From the NCBI RefSeq assembly GCF_900070355.1, contig NZ_LN849456.1, positions 2,862,238 to 2,926,237 of the forward strand: a stretch of DNA of 64,000 nucleotides, given 5' to 3'. The DNA is from Devriesea agamarum (lineage in GTDB: Bacteria > Actinomycetota > Actinomycetes > Actinomycetales > Dermabacteraceae). Made by a program: the position numbers and the translations under genes. The notes beneath the pieces were generated by a model. It searched no databases, was not told where the DNA came from, and saw nothing but the letters and a program-made list of their open reading frames with translations. Shown here one piece after another: positions 28,359-37,640 of the stretch (the stretch's first letter is position 1; each line of letters opens with the position of its first letter).

Positions 28359-30025
28359 CGACGTCGCCGCAACCGGACGCGAAGCAGCCGAGCCCACAGC
28401 AACTGAACCCACAACAATCTGACCCGCAGCGGGTGGCCATACAGCTAACGGAATTGGAACAGGCAGGCCCGGCACAGTCGGATAGCGCGTCGGTACGCTC
28501 AGTCCCGGTCGCTGATCGGCCTTGGCCCGGCTTAGACGTCACCGGGTTATCGATACTGGTCTGCGGTTTCGGAGTCTCCGGATATGCCGTCGCCGACCAA
28601 ACCATGCAACGCGGAGCCCACGTGCTGGTGGTAGACGCCCAAGAGTCTGATACCAAGCGCGAACAGGCACAGATACTGGGTAATCTCGGGGTCGAGGTGC
28701 GCTTTGGCGATGATCACGTGCGCGTTCTTCCCGACGACCGGCACATCGACTTAGTGGTGACCTCACCGGGTTGGCGTCCAGACCACCAGCTACTCACCGC
28801 AGCCCGAGACAAAGGAATCCCGGTCTGGTCCGAGATTGAACTCGCCCGCCGCATGCAATCTGCCGACGGTCCGGTCTGGTTGGGGGTGACCGGCACCAAC
28901 GGTAAAACCACGGTGGTCACCATGCTCGAGAGCATGTTGCGCGCGGCGGGGATCCGGGCGGTTGCCGCCGGTAACGTCGGGCTACCGGTCATTGAAGCGG
29001 CCCTGTCACCGGAACCGTTCGAGGTACTTGCCGTCGAACTCTCGTCGTTCCAATTGCATTGGACCGATCATGTTCGGTGCGAGAGCGCAGCTGTGCTCAA
29101 TATTGCCGACGATCACCTCGACTGGCACGGCGACCTGGACGCCTACGGCGCAGCCAAAGGGAAGATCTATGACGGGGTTCAGATCGCGTGCGTGTACAAC
29201 ACCGCAGATCACAAGACCCGCCACCTGGTCGAGAACGCGGACGTCGTGGAGGGGGCACGGGCCATCGGAGTGCGGCTTTCCACCCCCGATATATCTGAGC
29301 TCGGCCTGGTCGAAGATATTCTGTGTGACCGCGCCTTCATCCCCACCCGCCAGCACCAGGCCGCTGAACTCGCCACCCTGGCCGACCTTGCACATCTGGC
29401 CCCCGCCCCAGAGCCAGATTCCGACGATGGTACGCCGAACATACCCCCACACCTCGTGTTTAACGCCTTGGCGGCCGCCGCGCTTGCACGCGCACACGGG
29501 GTCAGTCCGCAGGCGGTTCGCGACGGGCTACGGGCATACCGCATGGGCGGGCACCGCAGTGCGGTGGTCGCATCGGACAATGGTGTGACCTGGATTGACG
29601 ACTCCAAAGCCACAAACCCGCATGCTGCCTTGGCGGCGTTCGGCAGCCACTCGAGCGCGGTGTGGATCGCCGGTGGTCTTGCAAAGGGCGCGCACTTTGA
29701 CGATCTCGTTCAGGCAATCGGCCCTAAGCTGCGGGCAGTCGTGCTGATCGGAACCGATCCGGAACCGCTCATCGATGCGTTGGGCCGACACGCCAGCGGC
29801 GTCCCGGTGATCCGGATTGATCCGGGAGAGACTGGAAGTGACCGGCATGCAGATGGCGGACGCGCGGTGATGGCGGCAGCAGTTCGAGCGGCGCACGGGG
29901 TGGCTGAGTCCGGCGATGCCGTGGTGCTCGCACCGGCCTGCGCCTCGATGGACCAGTTCACCGACTACGCCGCCCGGGGTGACATCTTCGCCGCTGAGGT
30001 CGGTGCACTGATGACGAAGGGATGA
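28355..30025 (+). CDS. murD: UDP-MurNAc-L-Ala D-glutamate ligase MurD
   Basis: MurD adds D-glutamate to UDP-MurNAc-L-Ala. After a hydrophilic N-terminal extension of about 55 residues rich in Gln and Pro come a Rossmann-like segment [13 protein letters not shown], the ATP loop [24 protein letters not shown] and [11 protein letters not shown] near the C-terminus. At 556 residues it is about 90 longer than usual. Four-base overlaps link it to mraY and ftsW. Confidence 0.95.
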   Translation: MTTSPQPDAKQPSPQQLNPQQSDPQRVAIQLTELEQAGPAQSDSASVRSVPVADRPWPGLDVTGLSILVCGFGVSGYAVADQTMQRGAHVLVVDAQESDTKREQAQILGNLGVEVRFGDDHVRVLPDDRHIDLVVTSPGWRPDHQLLTAARDKGIPVWSEIELARRMQSADGPVWLGVTGTNGKTTVVTMLESMLRAAGIRAVAAGNVGLPVIEAALSPEPFEVLAVELSSFQLHWTDHVRCESAAVLNIADDHLDWHGDLDAYGAAKGKIYDGVQIACVYNTADHKTRHLVENADVVEGARAIGVRLSTPDISELGLVEDILCDRAFIPTRQHQAAELATLADLAHLAPAPEPDSDDGTPNIPPHLVFNALAAAALARAHGVSPQAVRDGLRAYRMGGHRSAVVASDNGVTWIDDSKATNPHAALAAFGSHSSAVWIAGGLAKGAHFDDLVQAIGPKLRAVVLIGTDPEPLIDALGRHASGVPVIRIDPGETGSDRHADGGRAVMAAAVRAAHGVAESGDAVVLAPACASMDQFTDYAARGDIFAAEVGALMTKG

Positions 30026-31395
30026 CTATGGCGGTGTTGAACCCCCGTCGGCGCGCAGCTGCTCGCCAGAAACGGGCAGTTGCCGCTTCCCGCGCATCAG
30101 GTTCACCTCGTGAATTGAAACCCGTCGCCGACCCGCCGACACCCCAGCATCGATCACCTGTGACGGCGTGGCTGTCCTCGCCCGCTCTTGACTTCTACGC
30201 CTTGATCGTGCTGGGCATTTTGCTGGTGGGTTTCGGTTTGATGATGGTGCTGTCCAGCACAGCGATCAGCAACATCGCGGTGGATCGCTCCGGGTATGCG
30301 GGCCTGCTTCAGCAGGGACGATTCGCGATCCTCGGCATCGTGGCAGCGGTGGTCGCAGCACTGGTTCCGATCCGGGTGTTCAAACGCTATGCCTGGCCCT
30401 TTATGGTGTTCGCGATTTTGTTCCAGCTGCTCGTGTTTGTGCCCGGGCTGGGATGGGCGGTGGGGGGTAACCGCAACTGGATCAGGATCGCTGGTTTTAC
30501 CGCGCAACCCTCGGAGCTGCTGAAGCTTGCGCTCGCGTTATGGATGGGCGCGGTGCTGGCCATTAAACGACCGTTGCTGCGCGAATTTAGACACTTACTG
30601 ATCCCCGCGGTGCCTATGTTCGGTCTGGTGCTGCTGCTCGTCGCGCTCGGCCATGACCTAGGAACCACGCTGGTTCTGGCGTGTTTAGTCGCGGGGTCGC
30701 TGTGGGTGGCCGGGGTACCGCGCAGAGTGTTCGCGGCATTCGGTGCGGTTGGCCTCATCGGGGTGATTGGTTTGACGGTCACCAGCAAAAACCGGATGGG
30801 GCGCATCCTTGCCTGGCTCACCGGGGACTGCCCGGACGATCTATGTATGCAGCCGGTGCACGGTCTCCAAGCCCTGGCCGAAGGTGGCTGGTGGGGAGTC
30901 GGGCTGGGGGCGTCGCGACAAAAATGGGGGCGGCTACCCGCTGCCGCCAACGACTACATTTTCGCCATTATCGGCGAAGAACTCGGTTTATTTGGCACGC
31001 TCACGGTGATTTTGCTGTTCGTAGCGCTGGCATTGGTGCTGGCCCGCATGGTGGTGCGCCATCACGGTAACCCGTTCGTCCAGATCACCATTGCGGGTGT
31101 GTCAGCTTGGCTATTTGGGCAGGCACTGATGAACATGTGCGTGGTGGTGGGGCTACTGCCGGTGATCGGTGTTCCCCTGCCCTTTATCTCCGCGGGTGGA
31201 TCGGCACTGGTGGTGTCATTGATGGCTCTCGGTGTCATGATTTCGTTTGCCCGACATGAGCCCGGGGCACAGGAAGCAATTTCTGCTAGCTTTGGCCGGG
31301 TTCGCCGGTCGGTCGCTGTGCTGCCGGTTCGTCGCCGGGGTGCTTCGCGTCCCTCCCGTTCAGCTCGAAAGTCATCCCGAAAGGCAGGTTCATGA
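30022..31395 (+). CDS. ftsW: Lipid II polymerase FtsW
   Basis: A SEDS-family glycosyltransferase that polymerises lipid II at the septum with FtsI. About ten transmembrane segments are visible. SEDS motifs include GGNRNWIRIAGFTAQPSELLK and PFISAGGSALV near the end. The cytoplasmic C-terminal tail (RRRGASRPSRSARKSSRK) is strongly basic. Four-base overlaps occur at both ends. Confidence 0.95.
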   Translation: MTMAVLNPRRRAAARQKRAVAASRASGSPRELKPVADPPTPQHRSPVTAWLSSPALDFYALIVLGILLVGFGLMMVLSSTAISNIAVDRSGYAGLLQQGRFAILGIVAAVVAALVPIRVFKRYAWPFMVFAILFQLLVFVPGLGWAVGGNRNWIRIAGFTAQPSELLKLALALWMGAVLAIKRPLLREFRHLLIPAVPMFGLVLLLVALGHDLGTTLVLACLVAGSLWVAGVPRRVFAAFGAVGLIGVIGLTVTSKNRMGRILAWLTGDCPDDLCMQPVHGLQALAEGGWWGVGLGASRQKWGRLPAAANDYIFAIIGEELGLFGTLTVILLFVALALVLARMVVRHHGNPFVQITIAGVSAWLFGQALMNMCVVVGLLPVIGVPLPFISAGGSALVVSLMALGVMISFARHEPGAQEAISASFGRVRRSVAVLPVRRRGASRPSRSARKSSRKAGS

Positions 31396-32534
31396 CCTCA
31401 AAGTCCGCTCCTGTGCGTATTTTGCTAGCTGGAGGGGGCACCAGCGGTCACGTCTCCCCGCTGCTGGCCACCGCCGATGCGCTTCGTCGACGCGCGTCCG
31501 AACCCGAGCTGGTGGTGCTTGGCACCGCGGTTGGTCTCGAAGCGGATCTGGTTCCCGCCGCGGGCTTAGAACTGGTCACCGTGCCGAAGGTTCCGTTTCC
31601 GAGGCGGCCCAATACTGCGGCCTTAAAGTTTCCAGGACGGCTCGTGGGGACGGTGAAAACCGTGCGCCGTCTGCTGACCGACCGCCGAATCGATGCGGTG
31701 GTGGGTTTTGGCGGCTACGTGTGCCCACCGGCCTACATCGCTGCCCGGATCTGTGGCATCCCGGTGGTGCTGCACGAATCCAATGTCAGGCCGGGTTTGG
31801 CGAATCGGCTCGGCGCCAAGTCGGCCCGGCACGTGACAGTTGCATTCGACGGCACCCCGTTACCGGACGCCGTCACCATCGGGATGCCGATGCGTCGCGA
31901 GATCACGCAGTTAGGCGCCGGTGACACGGGCGAAGATCAAAGCACACGAGTGGCATTGCGCGCCCAGGCTTGCGCAGAGTTTGGCCTGGATCCGCAGCGG
32001 CCGGTGTTGCTGGTGACCGGCGGGTCGCTAGGTGCAAAAAGATTGAACGATGCGGTGGCTGAATCAGCTCGAAGGATCATCGATTCCGGCGTACAGATTC
32101 TCCATATCACCGGTCGGGGAAAGCTCGGTGCTACTGAGCGTCCCGGCTACCGTGCGGTGGAGTTCATCTCGCAGATGGAACGTGCCTATGCGGTCGCGGA
32201 TCTTGCAATCACTAGGTCTGGCGCCGGCACTGTGAGCGAACTCGCAGCGGTTGGCCTGCCTGCGATTTTGGTCCCGTTGCCGATTGGTAACGGCGAGCAG
32301 GCGCTGAACGGTCGGCATCTGGTCGAGGCGGGAGGGGCACTGATGGTTCCCGATGCTGAGCTCACCGCGCAATGGCTGCTTGACCATGCGCTGGTGATCC
32401 TTCACGATCCCGCGCGACTTGAGACCATGAAGTCGGCCGTGGCGAAGGCATGTCCTCGGGATGCGGCGGAACGCCTTGCGGATCTTGTTCTTGAGGCTGC
32501 CCATAGCCACGCTGTGAGCGCGGGAGGAAAGTGA
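31392..32534 (+). CDS. murG: UDP-GlcNAc:lipid I GlcNAc transferase MurG
   Basis: A peripheral membrane GT28 enzyme of 380 residues that makes lipid II. The donor and acceptor loops are LLAGGGTSGHVSPL near the N-terminus, VGFGGYVCPPAY and HESNVRPGLANRL, then VTGGSLGAKRLN and the C-terminal ITRSGAGTVSELAAVGLPAILVPLP with NGEQALNG. It overlaps ftsW by four bases and murC by one. Confidence 0.97.
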   Translation: MTSKSAPVRILLAGGGTSGHVSPLLATADALRRRASEPELVVLGTAVGLEADLVPAAGLELVTVPKVPFPRRPNTAALKFPGRLVGTVKTVRRLLTDRRIDAVVGFGGYVCPPAYIAARICGIPVVLHESNVRPGLANRLGAKSARHVTVAFDGTPLPDAVTIGMPMRREITQLGAGDTGEDQSTRVALRAQACAEFGLDPQRPVLLVTGGSLGAKRLNDAVAESARRIIDSGVQILHITGRGKLGATERPGYRAVEFISQMERAYAVADLAITRSGAGTVSELAAVGLPAILVPLPIGNGEQALNGRHLVEAGGALMVPDAELTAQWLLDHALVILHDPARLETMKSAVAKACPRDAAERLADLVLEAAHSHAVSAGGK

Positions 32535-34258
32535 TGAGTGAGTCTCGCCAGGGGATCGCCTCGACCGACGATACGTCGATTAACCTGCCATCCGATGTGC
32601 CCACTGTGCTGCGGCCAGGGCCCGTGATCACCCGCAGCACCTGGCCCGCCTTAGAGCTGGGTGGGGGACCGCAGTCGGTGCATATTGTGTGCATCGGTGG
32701 CGCGGGGATGTCGGCCATTGCCCGGCTCGCCGTGCAGGCGGGCCTGAAGGTTAGTGGATCGGATCCACTCGAGGGGCGCTTTATCGGCCTGCTGCGGGAG
32801 GCCGGGGCCGATATCGCGATCGGCTTTCACACCGACAATGTTCCCGATGACGTCGATATTTTGGCGGTTTCCTCCGCGGTGCGACCCGATAATCCCGAGG
32901 TCAAACGGGCTCATGACCTGGGTATTCCTGTTGTTCACCGGGCGGCGGCGCTGGCGGGTCTGCTTGCGGGACGCCGCACCTTGATCGTGGCGGGGACCCA
33001 CGGGAAGACCACCACCACGGCGATGTCGGTGATGGCTCTGCGCGGGGGGATGACGGGGCAGCACCAGCCTGATTCCGACTTGTCGGGATCGCCGCATGAT
33101 CCGGCGTTCGCTGTGGGGGCGGCGGTGCCAGACCTCGGACACAATGCGTACCTGGGGACAGGGCAGTTCGCGGTAATTGAAGCCGATGAATCCGATGCCT
33201 CGTTTATTGCCTACGCGCCGCAGGTGATCGTCGTCACCAACGTTGAAGCTGATCACCTGGACCATTACGGCGACGAGCACACCATGCTGCGCGCTTACGA
33301 TGCGCTCGTGGCCCGGCTGCCGGAAAGCGGCCACCTGGTGGTGTGCATCGATGATCCCGGAGCGGCAGCGCTCGGACAGCGGGCGCAAAGCCTTGGCTGT
33401 CAGGTGGTGTCCTACGGCACCTCAGCGCAAGCTCAGTGGCGCATTCATGACATTTATGAGACGCCCCAGGGCGTATGCGCCACGGTGCAGGCCCCCGGCA
33501 CCCAATCGCCGTTTACGCTCCGCTTGGCGGTTCACGGGCGCCACAATGCTCTGAATGCTGTGGGTGCGTTGGCGGGTACGGCTTTGCTCCAGCCCGAGCG
33601 TGACCTCAATGATCTTGCGGCTGGTCTTGCCCGTTTCCATGGGGCGGCACGGCGTTTTGAAGCCAAGGGGGAGAGCGGCGGGGTACGGGTGTATGACGAC
33701 TATGCCCATCATCCGCGGGAGGTCGCCGCAACGATCGTGGCGGCCCGTGGGATCGTGGCCCAGCCAGATGGTCAGCCAGTGCAAGCCGGCTTGGGTTCGG
33801 CTGCGGCGAATGCGGATGTAGCGAATGCGGCTGCGGCGAATGTGGACACTGAGCGTCAGCGCGACAGCTCGGCCGGCAATTCGGCCCACGGTCGGGTGCT
33901 GGCTGTATTCCAGCCGCACTTGTTTTCTCGGACCCGCGCCTTTGCCGCGGAATTCGCGCAGGCACTCGCGCTCGCCGACAAGGCCTGGGTGCTGCCGGTG
34001 TATGCCGCACGCGAAGACATCGACGACACCGTGGATGCGAGCACGATTACCCAAGCGCTGCCGGGTGCAGTGGAGGGCTTGGTGGCGCTGACACGCCGTG
34101 AGGACCTTCCCGCGCTGGTCGCTGAGGTGGCGAGGCCCGGAGATGTGCTGTTGATGATGGGTGCCGGCGATATTACTGATGACACCGAACCTGTTCTTGC
34201 GGCACTGGGGCGCGCAGCTGCGCAGCGTGCTCCCGAGGGCGGAGGGTCGCGGCGGTGA
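32534..34258 (+). CDS. murC: UDP-MurNAc L-alanine ligase MurC
   Basis: MurC adds L-Ala to UDP-MurNAc. The Rossmann-like GIGGAGMSAIA, the ATP loop VAGTHGKTTTT (about residue 152), EADESDASF and NVEADHLDHYG are all present, with YDDYAHHPREV later. A low-complexity loop of roughly 50 residues (Ala/Asn-rich, about 405-455, bases 33749-33897) interrupts the C-terminal domain before LAVFQPHLFSRT. ATG 32534 is preferred over GTG 32531 because it is better spaced from GGGAGGAAA. Confidence 0.95.
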   Translation: MSESRQGIASTDDTSINLPSDVPTVLRPGPVITRSTWPALELGGGPQSVHIVCIGGAGMSAIARLAVQAGLKVSGSDPLEGRFIGLLREAGADIAIGFHTDNVPDDVDILAVSSAVRPDNPEVKRAHDLGIPVVHRAAALAGLLAGRRTLIVAGTHGKTTTTAMSVMALRGGMTGQHQPDSDLSGSPHDPAFAVGAAVPDLGHNAYLGTGQFAVIEADESDASFIAYAPQVIVVTNVEADHLDHYGDEHTMLRAYDALVARLPESGHLVVCIDDPGAAALGQRAQSLGCQVVSYGTSAQAQWRIHDIYETPQGVCATVQAPGTQSPFTLRLAVHGRHNALNAVGALAGTALLQPERDLNDLAAGLARFHGAARRFEAKGESGGVRVYDDYAHHPREVAATIVAARGIVAQPDGQPVQAGLGSAAANADVANAAAANVDTERQRDSSAGNSAHGRVLAVFQPHLFSRTRAFAAEFAQALALADKAWVLPVYAAREDIDDTVDASTITQALPGAVEGLVALTRREDLPALVAEVARPGDVLLMMGAGDITDDTEPVLAALGRAAAQRAPEGGGSRR

Positions 34259-35628
34259 CACCGCGCAGGCCTCCTGCCCCTCGGGTCCCGCGGGCGAGCA
34301 GCGGACAGCCACCGAGCGGTGGAAAACCATCGAGCAGTGGAAACTCTTCGAGCGGTGGAAATTCGCCGGGCAGTCGAAATCTCAGGGCCAACGGCAAGCC
34401 CATCGCGGCGGGTAGTTCTCGCGGGCGAGGGAAGCCCCCGGCTCAGATGGATCCGGCCACCGGGAAACCCTCTTCGAGCAGGAGCACGTCACAGCCTCCA
34501 GCGGCCCCGACGGTGCCACCGCGGCGAATTATGGCACAGGGGCGCGACGCGTCTGCTCTGGGGACGAGGCAACCCGGATCGGTCAGACCGTCTCGTTGGC
34601 CGAAGCGTGCGGCGAACGCGGCGGGAGGTGCGCGCGGTTCCGGCGGGGATGGGGTGCACAATCCCGACCCGGGCAAAGAACTTAACCCCAGCCCGGGTAG
34701 TGCTCGTAAACCCGGCGCAGGTGCCGGTGCGAGCGGTGCCCGCGTGGTACAGGCTGGTGACCGTTTTGGTGCCCGAACCCCGGCGCGCAGGGGTGGCGCG
34801 GCGAAAAAAGCGGTACGAAAGACAGATGCGCGTGCGGTGACCTTGGCCGCAGGAGGTCGGCGAAAAGCTCGCAGCGCCGATCCTGGGGGCACCGAACAGG
34901 GGCTGTTCCGCCGGATCCTTTGGGGGAAAAAATCCTGGCGGCGTGGCCGACGGATTGCGACGCTCAGCGCGATCGGTGTTCTGATCGTGGTGGGGATTTT
35001 GTTTGCCCTCGCACTGTTTTTGCCAGCGCTGTCGGTGCAGACCATTGAGGTCAAAGGGCGCACGTATGTGAGTTCCGGCAGCGTCGAGAAGGCATTGTCT
35101 GGGACGAAAGGAAGTCCGCTTCTGTTCGTCAATACCGGCGCTTTGGATAAAAGTCTGGATGCCGTGCCCGGTATTCAGTCGGCGACGGTGGTGCGCAAGT
35201 GGCCTTCCACGCTGGTGGTGACGGTGAAGGAAAGGACACCTCTGGCGATCATTAGCGAGCCCGGCGGAGCCACCAAGGTTGTAGATGCTGAAGGGGTGAC
35301 CTTGCCGGTTGATCCCGGTTCACAAGAAGGACTAGTTCCCCTGACCGTGGGGCAGGGTTCCCAGGATCCCAATGCCGCAGTGGAGACGATGCTGAGCACT
35401 TTGGCGTCGATGCCCCAGGACTTGCGGGGGCGGATCTCTGATATTGCCGCGACCTCACGCGATGATGTGTCTTTTACGATTCGTGCCAATGAGAACGAAA
35501 CTAAGCGCGTGATCTGGGGAAATGCGAGTGATGGGCCGTTGAAGTCGCGGGTGCTCACGGTTTTGCTCGGGCAACCGGGCGGAACTATTGATGTCTCCTC
35601 GCCGACCGCCCCGGTGACGCATCCGTAG
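34255..35628 (+). CDS. ftsQ: Division protein FtsQ
   Basis: A bitopic divisome protein. The C-terminal half holds one transmembrane segment (about 234-259), a POTRA domain starting VQTIEVKGRTYVSSGSVEKAL, and the FtsQ beta domain with VVRKWPSTLVVTVKERTPLAII. The first 230 or so residues are a very long cytoplasmic region rich in Ser, Gly, Pro, Arg and Lys, with an 18-bp repeat at 34315-34386. The GTG start overlaps murC by four bases. The last ten codons, the stop and 19 further bases are duplicated at 37223-37274. Confidence 0.93.
   Translation: MTPRRPPAPRVPRASSGQPPSGGKPSSSGNSSSGGNSPGSRNLRANGKPIAAGSSRGRGKPPAQMDPATGKPSSSRSTSQPPAAPTVPPRRIMAQGRDASALGTRQPGSVRPSRWPKRAANAAGGARGSGGDGVHNPDPGKELNPSPGSARKPGAGAGASGARVVQAGDRFGARTPARRGGAAKKAVRKTDARAVTLAAGGRRKARSADPGGTEQGLFRRILWGKKSWRRGRRIATLSAIGVLIVVGILFALALFLPALSVQTIEVKGRTYVSSGSVEKALSGTKGSPLLFVNTGALDKSLDAVPGIQSATVVRKWPSTLVVTVKERTPLAIISEPGGATKVVDAEGVTLPVDPGSQEGLVPLTVGQGSQDPNAAVETMLSTLASMPQDLRGRISDIAATSRDDVSFTIRANENETKRVIWGNASDGPLKSRVLTVLLGQPGGTIDVSSPTAPVTHP
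34315..34386 (+). repeat. 18-bp coding repeats in the ftsQ N-terminal tail
   Basis: Four imperfect 18-base units begin at 34315, 34333, 34351 and 34369. They encode SGGKPS, SSGNSS, SGGNSP and a degenerate GSRNLR. Confidence 0.7.
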
Positions 35629-35647
35629 CCGTGGTTCGCCGCTGGCG
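35596..35647 (+). repeat. 52-bp direct repeat, copy 1 (end of ftsQ)
   Basis: This copy covers the last 33 coding bases of ftsQ including TAG plus 19 downstream bases. It matches 37223-37274 at 50 of 52 positions (differences at 35612 and 35619). The copies are 1627 bp apart and bracket the P-loop gene. Confidence 0.92.
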
Positions 35648-35818
35648 AGGGACACGATGTGACTTTGATTGGAAGGTGGCGCTCTCTTCGCGACGGCTGT
35701 GGCGTCCTATCCCGCGCTTGGCCGGCGCAAAGTTGCTCCGTACCGGGCCTAATGCAGCTAGCCGCTGAACCGTGATGGCCTGTACCGATCTCGTCTAGAA
35801 ACCCCGGAGGGATCTCCC

Positions 35819-36007
35819 TTGCCCGAGACGTTTTGGTGGTGGACCCTGGAATCGTGGCAGCTCAGGAGGCGCGGACGAGCCCTGGACAGCCTGACTGTTC
35901 GTAATGCTCTGCCTCGTCCCGGTTCGTATTTCGATTTGGCACTGTATGTACGTCTTCGTCGCAGAACGCCTTCCCTAGTTCTTCCAAGGAGTCTTTATGA
36001 CGATTGA
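35819..36007 (+). CDS. Possible 62-residue Trp/Arg-rich small protein
   Basis: A TTG start eight bases after GGAGG opens a frame beginning MPETFWWWTLESWQLRRRGR and ending LYDD. It overlaps the start of the P-loop gene by 11 bases, which would allow translational coupling. I recognise no family. It lies inside the repeat-bracketed insert and could instead be a chance frame in the leader of the next gene. Confidence 0.3.
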   Translation: MPETFWWWTLESWQLRRRGRALDSLTVRNALPRPGSYFDLALYVRLRRRTPSLVLPRSLYDD

Positions 36008-37130
36008 GCAGACTGGACAGACTTCTAAGCTGCCAGATCTCGCCCATGATTCGCTTCCTGTGCTATGGCTCTGCGGGGCCCCGGGAGCGGGCAAGTCGAC
36101 AGTTGCTTGGGAGTTGTTCATAAAGCATGCAAATGAGCAGGTTGCGTATGTAGACATCGATCAGCTGAAGATATTTGCTCCGGGCTCTGGAGAGTCTTTC
36201 GCGCTAGCCATAATGAATTTCGGCACGCTCGTCGATATCCACCGTGAACTTGGAACACAGGCCTTGATTGTGTCAGGTGTCATCGACCCTGAGCAGATGT
36301 CGTTCCTTGAGGCCGGGATCAGTGGCAGAGCTAATGTGACTTGGTGTCTAGTCGATGCTGACGACGCTAGACTCCGCTGTCGTATTCGAGAGCGGGACTG
36401 GCCGGAGCAGCTGGTTGACCTGGTGATCGCCGAAGCTCGCGCATGGCGCGGCATGCGCCACATCGCGAGAGTAGATACCACTTCCACGACTCCCGCAGAG
36501 GCCGGGAAAGACGTCGAAGGGCTCATTGCTCTGCGACCCGCTACTGGGCCCGAGTCATGTCTGCGGCGTGGTGCAATGGGTAGCAGTGACCTCGTCGTCA
36601 TTTATGGACCGCGAGCGGTGGGCAAGTCTACGATCTCCTGGGGCTTATTTGAGAACTGTGTCAACCGAGGTGAGCCGACCGGATACTTGGATGCAGATCA
36701 GCTCGGATTCATCCACGCCGATGAGGTGATTCGTGATCGGCTGATTTGTCTCGCCGTCGTATCCATTGCGCAGAATTTCAGGAAAGCTGGCGCTACCTGC
36801 ACCATAGTCAACGGCAATCTATCGTGGAACCTGATCGCGACTTTAGAAGACAATCAAACAATGCTGGTGTATCTGGATGCATCCCATGAGGTGCTCGTCG
36901 AACGCATAGCGGCTCGGAACGCTGGTGATTATGCCCGTCTGGCAGGTGATGACCTAAGCGGTGCCTCCGATGAGACTCGCGCAATGGTGCTCGAGCAAGC
37001 TCAACGACAACGCGAAGAATACGCTAGGGCTGCCGCGTCTGCTCACAGAATCAACGTCACCACTACTGACACCAACGCCCACGTGGGGGCTCTCATCGGA
37101 CTGCTCTTGGGCCCCCGAGCTCGCCCATAG
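35997..37130 (+). CDS. Tandem P-loop kinase-like ATPase inserted between ftsQ and ftsZ
   Basis: A 377-residue soluble protein built of two related nucleotide-binding halves. Half one has Walker A GAPGAGKS (27-34), then AWELF, YVDIDQL (51-57) and a lid-like RCRIRERDWPEQL. Half two has GPRAVGKS (204-211), SWGLF, YLDADQL (230-236) and VERIAARN. The halves keep the same motif order, suggesting duplication and fusion of an AAA/adenylylsulfate-kinase-like unit. The substrate is unknown. AAGGAG sits five bases before the ATG. Two 60-base samples counted by hand (36001-36060, 36841-36900) were 53% and 47% G+C, lower than the neighbours appear. The place, composition and bracketing repeats indicate acquired DNA. 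Confidence 0.8.
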   Translation: MTIEQTGQTSKLPDLAHDSLPVLWLCGAPGAGKSTVAWELFIKHANEQVAYVDIDQLKIFAPGSGESFALAIMNFGTLVDIHRELGTQALIVSGVIDPEQMSFLEAGISGRANVTWCLVDADDARLRCRIRERDWPEQLVDLVIAEARAWRGMRHIARVDTTSTTPAEAGKDVEGLIALRPATGPESCLRRGAMGSSDLVVIYGPRAVGKSTISWGLFENCVNRGEPTGYLDADQLGFIHADEVIRDRLICLAVVSIAQNFRKAGATCTIVNGNLSWNLIATLEDNQTMLVYLDASHEVLVERIAARNAGDYARLAGDDLSGASDETRAMVLEQAQRQREEYARAAASAHRINVTTTDTNAHVGALIGLLLGPRARP

Positions 37131-37133
37131 CTG

Positions 37134-37149
37134 GCCTCCCACAGGAGGC
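37134..37149 (+). terminator. Hairpin after the P-loop gene
   Basis: GCCTCC-CACA-GGAGGC forms a perfect 6-bp stem with a 4-base loop, three bases after the stop codon. No U tract follows, so termination is uncertain. Confidence 0.4.
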
Positions 37150-37222
37150 GTCGACCACGGCGTCTGCCTGCTGGGTGATCATCGCAGGGTGTCTGGGAAC
37201 GGCAAGAATACGCTGACTCGTA

Positions 37223-37274
37223 TCCTCGCCGACCGCCCTGGTGACCCATCCGTAGCCGTGGTTCGCCGCTGGCG
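37223..37274 (+). repeat. 52-bp direct repeat, copy 2 (ftsQ-end remnant)
   Basis: It repeats the final ten ftsQ codons, the TAG and 19 bases beyond, with two substitutions (37239, 37246). Upstream of it no further ftsQ sequence is recognisable; an in-frame TGA lies just before. It marks the right end of the insert. Confidence 0.9.
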
Positions 37275-37380
37275 GGTCGCATGCCTGAATGGGTACCACA
37301 TCAAAGCCGCTGTCAGTGTCCTGGTGACCGGCTCACGTTAGCCCGTCCCCTGCAGAAGAAGCCATGTAATGATTACATTT

Positions 37381-37420
37381 GGTGCAAGGGTGCAAGGGTG
37401 CAAGGGTGCAAGGGTGCAAG
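37381..37420 (+). repeat. GGTGCAAG x5 tandem repeat
   Basis: Five perfect head-to-tail copies of an 8-base unit lie about 220 bases upstream of ftsZ. Slippage could change the copy number. Confidence 0.9.
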
Positions 37421-37554
37421 GTGTTGGTTGCGGTACCTTGGATTATTTCTGGATTGGGTCTCGTGATTGTTGCGACACGCGAGGGGCGTAGGTTGTTGCA
37501 CCTGCATGATGCCCGCCCTAGCGTCAAAAGAAGAGATGAGCGCACTAAACTATG

Positions 37555-37571
37555 AACCTCAAGTCGAGGTT
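37555..37571 (+). promoter_or_regulatory. Inverted repeat in the ftsZ leader
   Basis: AACCTC-aagtc-GAGGTT, followed by a second TTTGAGG that could pair with the same CCTCAA. From memory, similar CCTCAA/GAGG sequences precede ftsZ in other actinobacteria. The role is unknown. Confidence 0.45.
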
Positions 37572-37640
37572 TAGGGTTTGAGGCGGATGGCATTCCAGCC
37601 CCTCATCAGTATGAATACGTCGAAGAGCAAGGAAAGCGCC

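Larger units (their letters stand above)
37131..37640 (+). other. Intergenic region before ftsZ
   Basis: No gene is supported here. In order it holds a small hairpin, the second 52-bp repeat, a five-copy GGTGCAAG tandem repeat (37381-37420) and an AACCTC/GAGGTT hairpin before ftsZ. The ftsZ promoter probably lies after 37274. Confidence 0.6.

Noticed and set aside
37381-37420. CRISPR-like repeats (also 47005-47046)
   Set aside because: The units are 8 and 6 bases with no spacers, so they are simple tandem repeats.
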